Shown: positions 31,721 to 39,353 of the stretch, piece after piece
How positions within the stretch are numbered: position 1 is the stretch's first letter
Layout of the letters: each line of letters opens with the position of its first letter
From: Candidatus Bathyarchaeota archaeon
GTDB lineage: Archaea; Thermoproteota; Bathyarchaeia; 40CM-2-53-6
Direction of reading: 5' to 3'
Assembly (NCBI GenBank): GCA_005882895.1
Contig: VBBD01000023.1
Location: 1-40,394, forward strand
Length of the DNA stretch: 40,394 nucleotides
Translations under genes and position numbers: made by a program
Notes under the pieces: generated by a model
What the model saw: only the letters and a program-made list of their open reading frames with translations
Database searches by the model: none
Told to the model about the DNA's origin: nothing

Positions 31721-32293
31721 ATGATGACCTGGCCCTTTGCTACTAGGCAAGACCTCAACCTCAAGAGGATGATATCCCGAATGTCGAAGGCAGCACGACT
31801 CGATAGTGACACCTTCAGAGAACTAAGAGACGATGCAAGCACCACTGTTCAGTCGGTCTCTCTTGTAGCGATAATCGGGCTGTGCTACGGTGCAGGCCTG
31901 GGCTTCTTCGGCTTTTTCGTCGCCGGAATATCTGTCCTTGACATCTTCACAATCATCCTGATAGGTTTGCTCTCTGCCGTCATCATTGCCTTCGTCTGGT
32001 CAGGCACAACCTTCTTGATCGTCACGAGACTCTTCCGTCGAACAATTGACTACTGGGGGCTTGCGCGTCCTTTTTTCTTCTCATGGGCACCAGGGCTTCT
32101 GTTCATCCTAATGTCTAGTCCTATCCCCATAATTTCGGAAATCATCGGGGCCGCGGGAACCGCTTGGATAGGAGTAGCCAGTGTGTTCGCAGTCAAGAAC
32201 GCCGCAGGATTTAGCACTCAGCAGAGCATGCTGACGTTCATCATCGGCGTATTAGTCTTAATCTTCATCCGGTCCCTCATTCCACTGAGTTGA
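31721..32293 (+). CDS. Yip1-like membrane protein, copy 2
   Basis: The protein is 190 aa. It is a paralogue of the upstream gene: AARLDSDTFRELRDDASTTV matches TTRFDTETIRELKEDRTATG, and TRLFRRTIDYWGLARPFFFS matches TKLFQGKTGYWQLARPLFFS. Five helices are predicted. The start could be either of two adjacent ATGs at 31721. AGTTGATAAG, 40 nt upstream, recurs before copy 1, so each gene probably has its own promoter. They may form a heteromer, but that is an inference. Function is unknown. Confidence 0.7.
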   Translation: MMTWPFATRQDLNLKRMISRMSKAARLDSDTFRELRDDASTTVQSVSLVAIIGLCYGAGLGFFGFFVAGISVLDIFTIILIGLLSAVIIAFVWSGTTFLIVTRLFRRTIDYWGLARPFFFSWAPGLLFILMSSPIPIISEIIGAAGTAWIGVASVFAVKNAAGFSTQQSMLTFIIGVLVLIFIRSLIPLS

Positions 32294-32384
32294 GGTAACA
32301 CGAGTCGATCTTTTCGTCCCGACATCCTAGTACGAACATGTGATGCCTAGAGAAACTCCGAACCCAAAAAATTCATCTTAGCGC

Positions 32385-32576
32385 TTAATTGCCAGACTGC
32401 GGAGAAGTGGCAGCTCTTGGAGCTGAAGCCCTATACTTATTGAAAATCTCCATGGCTGGATCTTTAGTCATATCATGGTCCTTGTAGAGATGGTCCTGCA
32501 GTTCGTAATAAGTTGCGAATGTCCTTTCGATACCCTTCACCGCGCAAACAAAACAGAGAATTTTATCCTGAACCAT
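32385..32576 (-). CDS. Small C2H2-like zinc-finger protein
   Basis: The protein is 63 aa. CFVC (Cys8, Cys11) and HLYKDH (His29, His34), with YYELQD just before, form a C-x2-C-x17-H-x4-H set, slightly longer than a standard C2H2 finger. The tail is Ala/Ser rich. Small single-finger proteins of this kind are common in archaea and are likely to bind nucleic acid or protein. It is divergent from the HD-domain gene. ATG 32576 has no clear SD at proper spacing. Confidence 0.62.
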   Translation of the reverse strand: MVQDKILCFVCAVKGIERTFATYYELQDHLYKDHDMTKDPAMEIFNKYRASAPRAATSPQSGN

Positions 32577-32679
32577 TCCCCAGACACGATTCCTGATCGA
32601 CTGAATTACTTCCTGGCACCTGGATAAAAAGAGACTCTATCAACATCCAAAAATGAGATGTTAACTACGTCGCGCTACC

Positions 32680-33975
32680 GTGGAAACCGAGCAGGGAAAC
32701 TTGACCGACAAGTCTGGAGGCTTCATCAAAGACCCGATTCATGGCTACGTCAGGATTAGCCAGACTGAGAGATCAGTGATCGACACTGAACCTCTTCAAA
32801 GACTCAGGCGCATACGCCAACTTGCCGGTTCAGAATTCGTCTACCCGGCCGCAAACCATACACGGTTCGAGCACGCCATAGGCGCAATGCACCTAGCGGG
32901 CGCTTTGTCAGAGACACTGCCGATAGATCTCTCTCAGCACCAGCAGAGACAGCTGCGCCTGGCCGCGCTGCTTCATGACATTGGGCACGGTCCTTTTTCA
33001 CACGTGTTCGAGCCGCTGATGGCAAAGTACCTCGGCAAGAATCACGAGGACCTTGTGCCATGGCTTGTGAACCAGACCGAAATAGCTGGAACGCTTGAGG
33101 CCGAAGGATTCAACGCGAAGACTTTGGGTCGATTGGCGATTGGAAAACTGAGGGATAAGAAGCGTCCATATCTGGACCAGATAATTAGTGGCGGCGTCGA
33201 CGTCGACAAGATGGACTACATTGTCAGGGATTCCTTTCACACGGGAGCTGGATATGGTTCGATCGACGTTCATCGCCTCCTATACACGATGGACATCATA
33301 GATGGCAATCTTTCAGTTGATGGAACAGCTGTAGCAACACTTGAGAGCTTCCTCCTTGCACGATTCGAGTCTTTTCGGACCATTTATTTCCACAGGGCGT
33401 CTAGAGCGGTTCAGATAATGATAGTCAAAGCCCTTGAGGCGGCAAGAAATGAGCTCCACCTATTGGACTTTGATGGACCCGAAGATTACCTCAAACTTGA
33501 TGATTACAAGGTATGGACAGAGCTGAAGGAGTGTAAGAAGTCCAAGAAAATCATGAATGACCTAGAAGCTAGAAGGCTCCTGAAATGCGCATACGAACGG
33601 ACCCTATTTTCCAGTGAAGCGCTCGCTTCCAACGTGTTTTCAAGCGCAGACGTTCGAGCAGATATTGAAAGACAGATTGCCCGGAAGGCGAGGATTGCAG
33701 AAGAGGACGTGATCATCGACGTGCCTACCTTACCATCAGTCCCTTACCAGCAGACTGCAGATATGCAACCCATGGATGTACCCGTCTTCAAGCGCGTTCC
33801 TTCGGGAAAGAAACAGATCATTCCTTTAGCCGAGGTTTCGAGGATAGTCGGAGTTATCCAGACGTTCATGAAACTAGTAAGAGTCTACACGGGAGAGGCC
33901 AACCGTTCTAGAGTCGAATTGGCAGCGCACCAGATTCTAGGAGACGCCCAAAGTTCACGAAAGACCAGTCCCTGA
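32680..33975 (+). CDS. HD-domain phosphohydrolase, SAMHD1/dGTPase-like
   Basis: The protein is 431 aa from GTG 32680. The HD site is complete: His65 in RFEHAIGAM, His99-Asp100 in LLHDIGHGPFSH, and Asp174 in GVDVDKMDYIVRDSFHTG. FIKDPIHGYVRISQTE and PLQRLRRIRQLAGSEFVYP are typical of COG1078-type dNTP triphosphohydrolases, of which SAMHD1 is a eukaryotic member. It probably hydrolyses dNTPs and so influences DNA precursor pools; related proteins can restrict viruses, but that is not shown here. The last 120 residues are a charged regulatory region. Confidence 0.88.
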   Translation: METEQGNLTDKSGGFIKDPIHGYVRISQTERSVIDTEPLQRLRRIRQLAGSEFVYPAANHTRFEHAIGAMHLAGALSETLPIDLSQHQQRQLRLAALLHDIGHGPFSHVFEPLMAKYLGKNHEDLVPWLVNQTEIAGTLEAEGFNAKTLGRLAIGKLRDKKRPYLDQIISGGVDVDKMDYIVRDSFHTGAGYGSIDVHRLLYTMDIIDGNLSVDGTAVATLESFLLARFESFRTIYFHRASRAVQIMIVKALEAARNELHLLDFDGPEDYLKLDDYKVWTELKECKKSKKIMNDLEARRLLKCAYERTLFSSEALASNVFSSADVRADIERQIARKARIAEEDVIIDVPTLPSVPYQQTADMQPMDVPVFKRVPSGKKQIIPLAEVSRIVGVIQTFMKLVRVYTGEANRSRVELAAHQILGDAQSSRKTSP

Positions 33976-34053
33976 TGCGGATTCGCTCGCCTAAATCCTG
34001 TCACTTCCTCGGAATTCTACAAGTTACATCAGCACTTTATTTCAACCCCTGAA

Positions 34054-34272
34054 TTGACTTTGATATCCCGAGAAACCGTGGTGTCAATCCTGCCCAAGTT
34101 CATGCAAACACTTGACGATCTAATTTATCGAGAGCTGGAGAAGATGGCGAAACGGAGAGGAATAACGATCCAAGAATTGATCAGAGCGGTTATAGTACCG
34201 GAGTGGATCAACGGACACAATAGCGGGGACTCAAGGGATCCCCCCGCGAACAAACTGAATAATTGGCGCTAG
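34054..34272 (+). CDS. Small RHH-like protein, paralogue of 17430-17669
   Basis: The ORF track starts at TTG 34054, but TTTATTTC at 34036-34043 suggests transcription starts near 34065, so GTG 34078 or 34081 is a better start. The core FMQTLDDLIYRELEKMAKRR GITIQELIRAVIVPEWI matches the gene at 17430 closely (RG(V/I)(S/T)(V/I)QEL(L/I)RAVIVPEW). The pattern of a short strand and two helices resembles RHH DNA-binding proteins. The two copies lie 16 kb apart. An 8-bp hairpin follows the gene and could end its transcript. Confidence 0.6.
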   Translation: MTLISRETVVSILPKFMQTLDDLIYRELEKMAKRRGITIQELIRAVIVPEWINGHNSGDSRDPPANKLNNWR

Positions 34273-34282
34273 CTTCTACGAA

Positions 34283-34304
34283 GCCTAGAGCCAACACTCT
34301 AGGC
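34283..34304 (+). terminator. 8-bp hairpin after the RHH-like gene
   Basis: GCCTAGAG and CTCTAGGC form a perfect stem with the loop CCAACA, 11 nt after the stop codon. There is no clear T-run after it, so a role as terminator is plausible but not certain. Confidence 0.4.
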
Positions 34305-34514
34305 GAAACCACACGCGACTGACAACACGTCAAAACGTCTTCTTTCCTATTAAAGAATCGCGGAAAGCCTTGGATTGTTTGTACTGTTACAAAGAGGATA
34401 ATGCTGGTCCAACTCATTCTCTTCTCAGTGAGTAAGATGTCGAAAAGCAAGCCAACATACTCGACTACTGTACAAAACATTCTCTCAATGATTGTCCGCA
34501 GGATGACGATTCGA

Positions 34515-34607
34515 TGAGCGTTGAGAGATTAGATGATACTGTGGCGGCGATTACCTTCGCTGCTACAGTAATCACCATCGCACTAGGTTTCCTCCTCAAT
34601 CTTTAGA
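34515..34607 (+). CDS. Possible small single-helix membrane protein
   Basis: ATG 34515 opens 30 codons ending at TAG 34607: MSVERLDDTVAAI, then a helix TFAATVITIALGFLL, then NL. The frame is also open upstream to a TAA, with no other standard start. The last 12 nt overlap the 3' end of the convergent PAC3-like gene. It is below the ORF-track cutoff. Short single-helix proteins are common in archaea, but coding status rests on the amino-acid pattern only. Confidence 0.35.
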
Positions 34608-34949
34608 GAAAGCTGAGTCGGTATCTGGCCCAGACCTAGCCTTATCAAAAAGGCTCGCGTAGAGGCGCAGTGCCTCGCCTTCTGGGAGCTTTGTGTTTAT
34701 CGATACTATGCTCATTTTGTTATAGATTGCCGCAACCCTCTCCGATAGGGCTCTCGCGGCGATCAGGTATTTCCCGCCGAGGAGAACAGATGAGGTCCCT
34801 GTTCCTCCCTCGCGCAACCCTGGGGTCGACACGGCCAAGGTGCCAATTTTGATTGTATCTTCGTAGAAGAACGCCAAGACTGCGTTTTCCATCGGAAGGA
34901 GGCTCACCTTGTGGACCTCGCCGTTCCTTTCCAGACTTGCTTCGAGCAA
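34596..34949 (-). CDS. PAC3-like protein, possible proteasome assembly chaperone subunit
   Basis: The protein is 117 aa from TTG 34949. It has the short mixed alpha/beta pattern of PAC3-type chaperones: ENAVLAFFYEDTIKIGTLAV, then TSSVLLGGKYLIAARALSER and AIYNKMSIVSINTKLPEGEA. The G-T-L strand and the S-V-L-L-G-G motif near the middle are the best matches. Similarity is by eye and weak. The gene lies about 100 nt downstream of the PAC2-family gene on the same strand, so an operon is plausible, and the two could work together on the 20S proteasome. An alternative is an unrelated small alpha/beta protein. Confidence 0.5.
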   Translation of the reverse strand: MLEASLERNGEVHKVSLLPMENAVLAFFYEDTIKIGTLAVSTPGLREGGTGTSSVLLGGKYLIAARALSERVAAIYNKMSIVSINTKLPEGEALRLYASLFDKARSGPDTDSAFSKD

Positions 34950-35051
34950 ATCTCGTTCAACTCACTCCTTGTATTCTCCTGCTATGAGATTGAAGGAAAC
35001 GGGTGAGTTGCCTCGAGACTAGCCTGCAAATTAGGGGAGACATTTTCTCGG

Positions 35052-35840
35052 CTAGGTAATGTACCGATCCTTCCCTTCCTCAGGGTTCTCCTCGCCCTCC
35101 TTGGACTCTTCAACTTCCGCATGTCTGAAACGTTCCATCTTTTTGCGCATGTCCTCAATCTCGGTATCCAGCTCCGTCAAGTCCACTGGGATACTAACCA
35201 GACCGGTCAACATTTGAATGACAGCCCTTGCTGCCTCCAAATCCGGGTAAGCGCCTGTTGTCGCTCCCAAGAGGCCCGCGCACGATAGATTGCGCTGCCG
35301 GCCTATTCCAAGAATCACGCCCGCTGCTCCTGTGACTGCGCCGCCCTTTGCAAGTTTTGCTCCCATTTTCCTCAAACGTTCTCCGAGCGCAGCTTCTCCA
35401 ACAACGGCGTATACAGCTCCGACGTCGTTTCCGGAGCGTGTGCCGTATCCTCCCATCGTGTAGACGGCCTTGCATCCGAATCGTTGGGCAAAGTCGAGAA
35501 CGATGCTTGCGACTTCATACTGTCCTGTTACGCTTGGCTGGGCGTCTCCTGTGAGGAGGATGACGTTGGGGTCTCGCTCGCCGTAGGCGAAGAATTCGTA
35601 TCGGGGGAGAGAATATGTCCCGTCTTCTGAGATGTTGATGCCGAGGTTGCCGTCGGGAAACAGTAGGTAACTGGAGTATAGTTCGCCTATTTTCTTGGGT
35701 TTGAGTTTTTCGATGAAATAGTCGACCGCAACCTTTCCTACGTAGCCGAGACCAGGAAGGCCTTGAATCAGAACGGGTTCCTTTAGTTCGACTTGTGCAA
35801 GCTCATGTATCCTAGTGTCGCCGAGCGTTTGAGAAGCCAT
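35052..35840 (-). CDS. PAC2-family proteasome assembly chaperone homologue
   Basis: The protein is 262 aa from ATG 35840. Conserved PAC2 segments are visible: PVLIQGLPGLGYVGKVAVDY, VILLTGDAQPSVTGQYEVAS, then ILGIGRQRNLSCAGLLGATT and GAYPDLEAARAVIQMLTGL. Archaeal PAC2 homologues (PbaA/PbaB) contact the 20S proteasome. The C-terminus ends DRYIT, which does not match the HbYX motif that some use to dock on the proteasome, so direct gate opening is not indicated. It acts in the cytosol. A PAC3-like gene follows downstream. Confidence 0.88.
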   Translation of the reverse strand: MASQTLGDTRIHELAQVELKEPVLIQGLPGLGYVGKVAVDYFIEKLKPKKIGELYSSYLLFPDGNLGINISEDGTYSLPRYEFFAYGERDPNVILLTGDAQPSVTGQYEVASIVLDFAQRFGCKAVYTMGGYGTRSGNDVGAVYAVVGEAALGERLRKMGAKLAKGGAVTGAAGVILGIGRQRNLSCAGLLGATTGAYPDLEAARAVIQMLTGLVSIPVDLTELDTEIEDMRKKMERFRHAEVEESKEGEENPEEGKDRYIT

Positions 35841-35966
35841 GAAGCAACGCTTTCGGGCTCTCGCGGGCTTTGTGGCTTATAGTTATTTCGCAAAGCTCTG
35901 CCCAAGACCGAGTCGCGGGCTCGAATCTTTGCGTGTTCGACCGATTCCTCAAGGGTGAAGAATGGG

Positions 35967-36215
35967 CTAATGTTCGCCCTTCATCGTGGAACCTGATGGG
36001 ACCAGAGCCTTCAGCTGGGTGTTTGCTCTCAGCAGTTCTCCAGTGACGGCATAATATGCCCGGCTTCCAAGCGGCAGGAATTTCAAAGCCTTCGATAATT
36101 GTTTGATGTATATCTTGAGTTCTTGTGGGTCGTGCCGTTGCCGAGGCTGGACACTATGCGTCTCAAACTCTTCTCCAGAAGACTTGATTGTGAGCCGTTC
36201 CTTCCTTCTCGGCAC
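35967..36215 (-). CDS. Small basic protein of unknown function
   Basis: The protein is 82 aa from GTG 36215, with GATGAAG upstream. It has a basic N-terminus (MPRRKERLTIKSS) and a helical core (QELKIYIKQLSKALKFLPLG, AYYAVTGELLRANTQL). No motif is recognised. The gene lies between the PAC2 gene and the methyltransferase gene. The antisense ORF is a shadow. Confidence 0.5.
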   Translation of the reverse strand: MPRRKERLTIKSSGEEFETHSVQPRQRHDPQELKIYIKQLSKALKFLPLGSRAYYAVTGELLRANTQLKALVPSGSTMKGEH

Positions 36216-36418
36216 GCCTACTTCATCTCGGGTTCCTTCACCATAATCAAACGTAATGAGTATTCTGTATCTGAAACACTGGCTGTACCGGAATGATTTG
36301 GAACTCTGACGGGGTATTAGAGAAGGGGATCAAAATTCCTCCACGGACTGATGATGAAATTTGCAGAGGGAGAGTTAAAATAGCGTGAATCGCGCTTGCA
36401 CGTCACTTCAGACTAGAA

Positions 36419-36898
36419 GTGACATTCGTGAGCTGTGCACCATTCGTCTCATCACCGCACGATGTTGTGAAGAAGATGCTGGAAGTTGCGAGAGCGAGTA
36501 AGGACGACGTTCTCTGTGACCTCGGCTGCGGCGACGGCCGTATATTGACTACTGCAGTCAAGGATTTCGGTATCAAAGCCGCTGTTGGTTATGAGATCAG
36601 GGAGGACCTGTTTAAACAGGCGTCTGGAGAAGTTGAGAAACTGAAGCTGGTTGAGAGGGTGCGGATCTTCAACAAGGACCTGTTTCAGGCGGACCTGAAA
36701 GATGCAACTCTGATCACCCTATATCTCACTACGTATGCTAACGAACGGTTGAAGCCTAAACTGCGATCAGAGGCTCGGCCTGGTTCGAGGATTGTAAGCC
36801 ATGACTTCATGATCAATGGCTGGAAGCCTTCGAGGAAGGAGAACTACAACGAGCACACGATCTATGTCTACTCGATTCCTGACGCCTACTCGATCTAG
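36419..36898 (+). CDS. Protein lysine methyltransferase, aKMT-like
   Basis: The protein is 159 aa from GTG 36419. It is close to crenarchaeal aKMT in overall plan: APFVSSPHDVVKKMLEVARA, SAM-binding DLGCGDGRILTTAVKDFGI, acidic strand end GYEIREDL, then LITLYLTTYANERLKPKLRS and VSHDFMINGWKP before EHTIYVYSIPD. aKMT enzymes methylate many lysines on DNA-binding and other proteins in the cytosol, which is linked to heat tolerance in some lineages. All SAM-contact motifs are present. The 3' end overlaps the convergent Clp1-like gene by 86 nt. Confidence 0.85.
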   Translation: MTFVSCAPFVSSPHDVVKKMLEVARASKDDVLCDLGCGDGRILTTAVKDFGIKAAVGYEIREDLFKQASGEVEKLKLVERVRIFNKDLFQADLKDATLITLYLTTYANERLKPKLRSEARPGSRIVSHDFMINGWKPSRKENYNEHTIYVYSIPDAYSI

Positions 36899-37856
36899 GC
36901 TCGTACGCAATCTCGTCGAATCCTGAAGAGAGAATAACTGCCCCTAGCTCGACTGTCCTCGGCATTTCCTCAGCCGTTGTTGTGATACTAATGATACCGG
37001 TCCCGATTCGCACGATCCTTCCTATCGAGAGCAATACTCCCTTCTCGTCGAGTAGTCCGGCAAGAGTTCCTCTGTGTGTTGAATCTCGATCGATCCGTTG
37101 CTGTCTGGGGGCGTTGAACATTCTGAGCTTGATCGCGTTGAGTCTAAGATTCAGACGCTTAGGGTTCTGGAGAAATCTTCTGTATCCTTCTTCCCTTGCC
37201 TTCTTTCTTTCTTCTCTTGTTCTTGTCCGGGCAAAGCTTGAGGCTTCGAGCCGCAGCGTTGGACATTGTTGCAGATCAAGGATATGATCGAGCTCGTGAT
37301 CGAGGCTTAGGCCAAGGACAAGATCTGGTCGTAGGCTGTTGAGGAGCTGGAGCTTGTGCGCGACAGCTTCATCCTCTCTCACCCAACCATCGGTGTTCAA
37401 GATCGTGGTCTCGCTTCCCGTTGAGAGTTCGTCTTTGAGACGGGCGATTGATTTTACGAGCTTGTCTGGGACTGAAGAGGGGCTGGTGTCGCCGATGAAA
37501 TATGATCTTTCAGGTCTTAGCTCTTGGAGGTTGAGGATGTGCTTGGAAACGGTTGAGGAACTGGTGGTCGTTGGTGGACCGATGTCTGCTTGTCCAACAT
37601 CACCATCGATGATACTTGTCCGAAGTCTATGGTCTAGGCAGGTGTTGGCGAGATAGGTGCAGAGTGTGGATTTTCCAGCGTCGACATCTCCCAGAATAAC
37701 AGCGAATCCTAGCGAACGTCTGAGGACGTCCGCAGCGTCCCGCCAGCTCGGGGGAATAGTAGAACCGTTGACTTGCCTACAGACGCCTTGCTCTCCAGTC
37801 CTAACTTGAAGCACGGCGTCTGTGTCTGTCTCTATTGGGATTCTTCGATGTTCCAC
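36813..37856 (-). CDS. Clp1/Nol9-type polynucleotide 5'-kinase
   Basis: The ORF track gives 347 aa from GTG 37856. The P-loop is GDVDAGKST (residues 56-64), then SIIDGDVGQADIGPPTT with the DxDxGQ motif of Clp1/Grc3 kinases, and LRPERSYFIGDTSPSS. The family adds phosphate to RNA 5'-OH ends and acts in RNA processing. The reading frame extends upstream to a TAA at 38004-38006. Those extra codons read KLRLQKEKTLLIDGPASIIL, then LAAPIKIGEPITVVEHR, which match the N-terminal domain of the family, but no standard start codon precedes them. So the annotated start is probably too short, or the 5' end carries an indel. The C-terminal 35 residues are Ser/Arg rich and overlap aKMT. Confidence 0.8.
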   Translation of the reverse strand: MEHRRIPIETDTDAVLQVRTGEQGVCRQVNGSTIPPSWRDAADVLRRSLGFAVILGDVDAGKSTLCTYLANTCLDHRLRTSIIDGDVGQADIGPPTTTSSSTVSKHILNLQELRPERSYFIGDTSPSSVPDKLVKSIARLKDELSTGSETTILNTDGWVREDEAVAHKLQLLNSLRPDLVLGLSLDHELDHILDLQQCPTLRLEASSFARTRTREERKKAREEGYRRFLQNPKRLNLRLNAIKLRMFNAPRQQRIDRDSTHRGTLAGLLDEKGVLLSIGRIVRIGTGIISITTTAEEMPRTVELGAVILSSGFDEIAYEPRSSRRQESSRHRSCARCSSPSSKASSH

Positions 37857-38046
37857 GACCGTTATTGGCTCGCCGATTTTGATTGGGGCGGCAAGTGACG
37901 TCGCTGTTCCTTCTTGCAGAATTATGGATGCAGGGCCGTCGATGAGAAGGGTTTTCTCTTTCTGGAGCCGAAGTTTGGGGAAGTATCTTCCTCCTAGGCA
38001 GAGTTATTCAATCTAGGCGAGTCTCGCTCCTCAGACTGGTTGATTC

Positions 38047-38733
38047 TTGGTTATGGAGAGGCTGAGCACGGGGACGAGTGGTCTGGACCGGTTGTTGAAG
38101 GGGGGCTTTGCTCTTAGACAAATCAATCTGGTCTACGGGGAGGCGTCGACTGGGAAAACGGTCTTGGCGATGCAATCTGCACTCGGAGCCGCGGCGAGGG
38201 GCTTCAAGGTTTTCTTTGTTGACGCGGACCTCTCCTTCTCGGTGCAGAGGCTCGAATCCCTGGATCGAGGGAGCGAGCTCGCTGAGAACATTGTAGTGTT
38301 TCAGCCAGAAGACTTTCGAGAACAGACTCGGATAACCGAGAGCTTGGAGGTTCTCTTGTCAAAGACTCCAGCTTTATTGGTGGTTGACTCGGTGACGGGT
38401 CTCTACCGTGCCGATCTCGAGAAGCCTGGAACGGTTTTTGTCCACAATCGTGAGCTGAACAGGCAGCTGGCCTATCTGTCCGATCTCGCCTCAAGATTCG
38501 AGCTTACTATCTTGTTGACTGGACAGGTTCATAGCCAGCCGAGCCGAGGGAACTGGCTTATCGCGCCTGTCGCGACTAGGACGCTGAGACACTGGTCGTA
38601 TCTCATCTTGAGACTGCGCCCAACTCCAAGACGTGACGTGAGAGAGTGTCTCGTCGAGAAGATAGATGGTAGAGAGGCTAGGGGTCCGAGGGCACTGTTT
38701 AGGATTGGCAAGACTGGATTAGAAGATGTGTAG
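38047..38733 (+). CDS. radB: RadB-like recombinase
   Basis: The protein is 228 aa from TTG 38047, or 226 from ATG 38053 (MERLSTGTSGLDRLLKGG), the more usual RadB start. Walker A is GEASTGKT (31-38) and Walker B is ALLVVDSVTGLYR. There is no N-terminal helix-hairpin-helix domain, which separates RadB from RadA. RLRPTPRRDVRECLVEKIDG and RIGKTGLEDV fit the family C-terminus. RadB assists RadA in DNA repair. The gene is divergent from the Clp1-like gene and precedes carS in the same direction. Confidence 0.85.
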   Translation: MVMERLSTGTSGLDRLLKGGFALRQINLVYGEASTGKTVLAMQSALGAAARGFKVFFVDADLSFSVQRLESLDRGSELAENIVVFQPEDFREQTRITESLEVLLSKTPALLVVDSVTGLYRADLEKPGTVFVHNRELNRQLAYLSDLASRFELTILLTGQVHSQPSRGNWLIAPVATRTLRHWSYLILRLRPTPRRDVRECLVEKIDGREARGPRALFRIGKTGLEDV

Positions 38734-38816
38734 CGTTTGGTTCATAACTGTGCCTGGTTGACGGAGCGGATCAAGGCTCTAGGCGATCCAGTCTGGGAAT
38801 ATTTCTAGACGCTTTA

Positions 38817-39278
38817 TTGTTCATCGGGCCGTCATACGTGGCGAACGCTGCACCTCTCCTCCTCGGCGGCGGCACTCCACTGGATGGGGGAAAGAACTTT
38901 CTCGACGGAGAGAGAATTCTGGGCGCACACAAAACGGTTCGAGGATTATTCGCAGGGATCATAGGTGGTTCCGTGATAGGGCTTGCCGAATCACCAGTTG
39001 ACAGCCGCCTTCTGCTAGGCGGTATTATGATCGCGTTGGGAACGGTTCTCGGGGATCTGGTGGGCGCTTTTCTAAAGAGGCGTATCCGGATAAAACCGGG
39101 CAGTCCGCTACCGATCGTGGACCAGCTGGATTTCGTGTTCGGTGGTCTGCTCCTTGGACAGGTCTTTTTCCAGATGAATCTGCTATCTGTCCTCATTGTG
39201 ATATTGGTGACTCCGCCGATTCACCTAGGAACGAATTACGGAGCGTACTTGCTCGGAATCAAGAGGACACGCTGGTAA
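38817..39278 (+). CDS. carS: CDP-archaeol synthase
   Basis: The track ORF is 153 aa from TTG 38817. The family motif sequence is clear: PSYVANAAPLLLGGGTPLDG, then GKNFLDGERILGAHKTVRGL and GDLVGAFLKRRIRIKPGSPL, then PIVDQLDFVFGGLL. CarS transfers CTP to archaetidic acid (2,3-di-O-geranylgeranylglyceryl phosphate) to give CDP-archaeol, the branch point to polar archaeal lipids. It is an integral membrane enzyme. The first helix seems short: the frame is open upstream with hydrophobic LGIFLDALLFI just before it, but no ATG, GTG or TTG lies there. A CTG at 38796 is a possible start. The gene marks the organism as archaeal. Confidence 0.9.
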   Translation: MFIGPSYVANAAPLLLGGGTPLDGGKNFLDGERILGAHKTVRGLFAGIIGGSVIGLAESPVDSRLLLGGIMIALGTVLGDLVGAFLKRRIRIKPGSPLPIVDQLDFVFGGLLLGQVFFQMNLLSVLIVILVTPPIHLGTNYGAYLLGIKRTRW

Positions 39279-39353
39279 ACGTCAAAAATAGACGCGTGCT
39301 TGTATCTGCATAAGTCTAAAATCCTCACCTTCTAACGAACTCGCCTCTTAGAA

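Noticed and set aside
35052-35070. HbYX motif at the C-terminus of the PAC2 protein
   Set aside because: The protein ends RYIT; the Tyr is third from last, not second from last, so the motif rule is not met.
35900-35945. GGCTCGAATC as the T-loop of a tRNA
   Set aside because: No acceptor, D or anticodon arms can be drawn around it; other GTTCGAATC-like hits lie in coding sequence.
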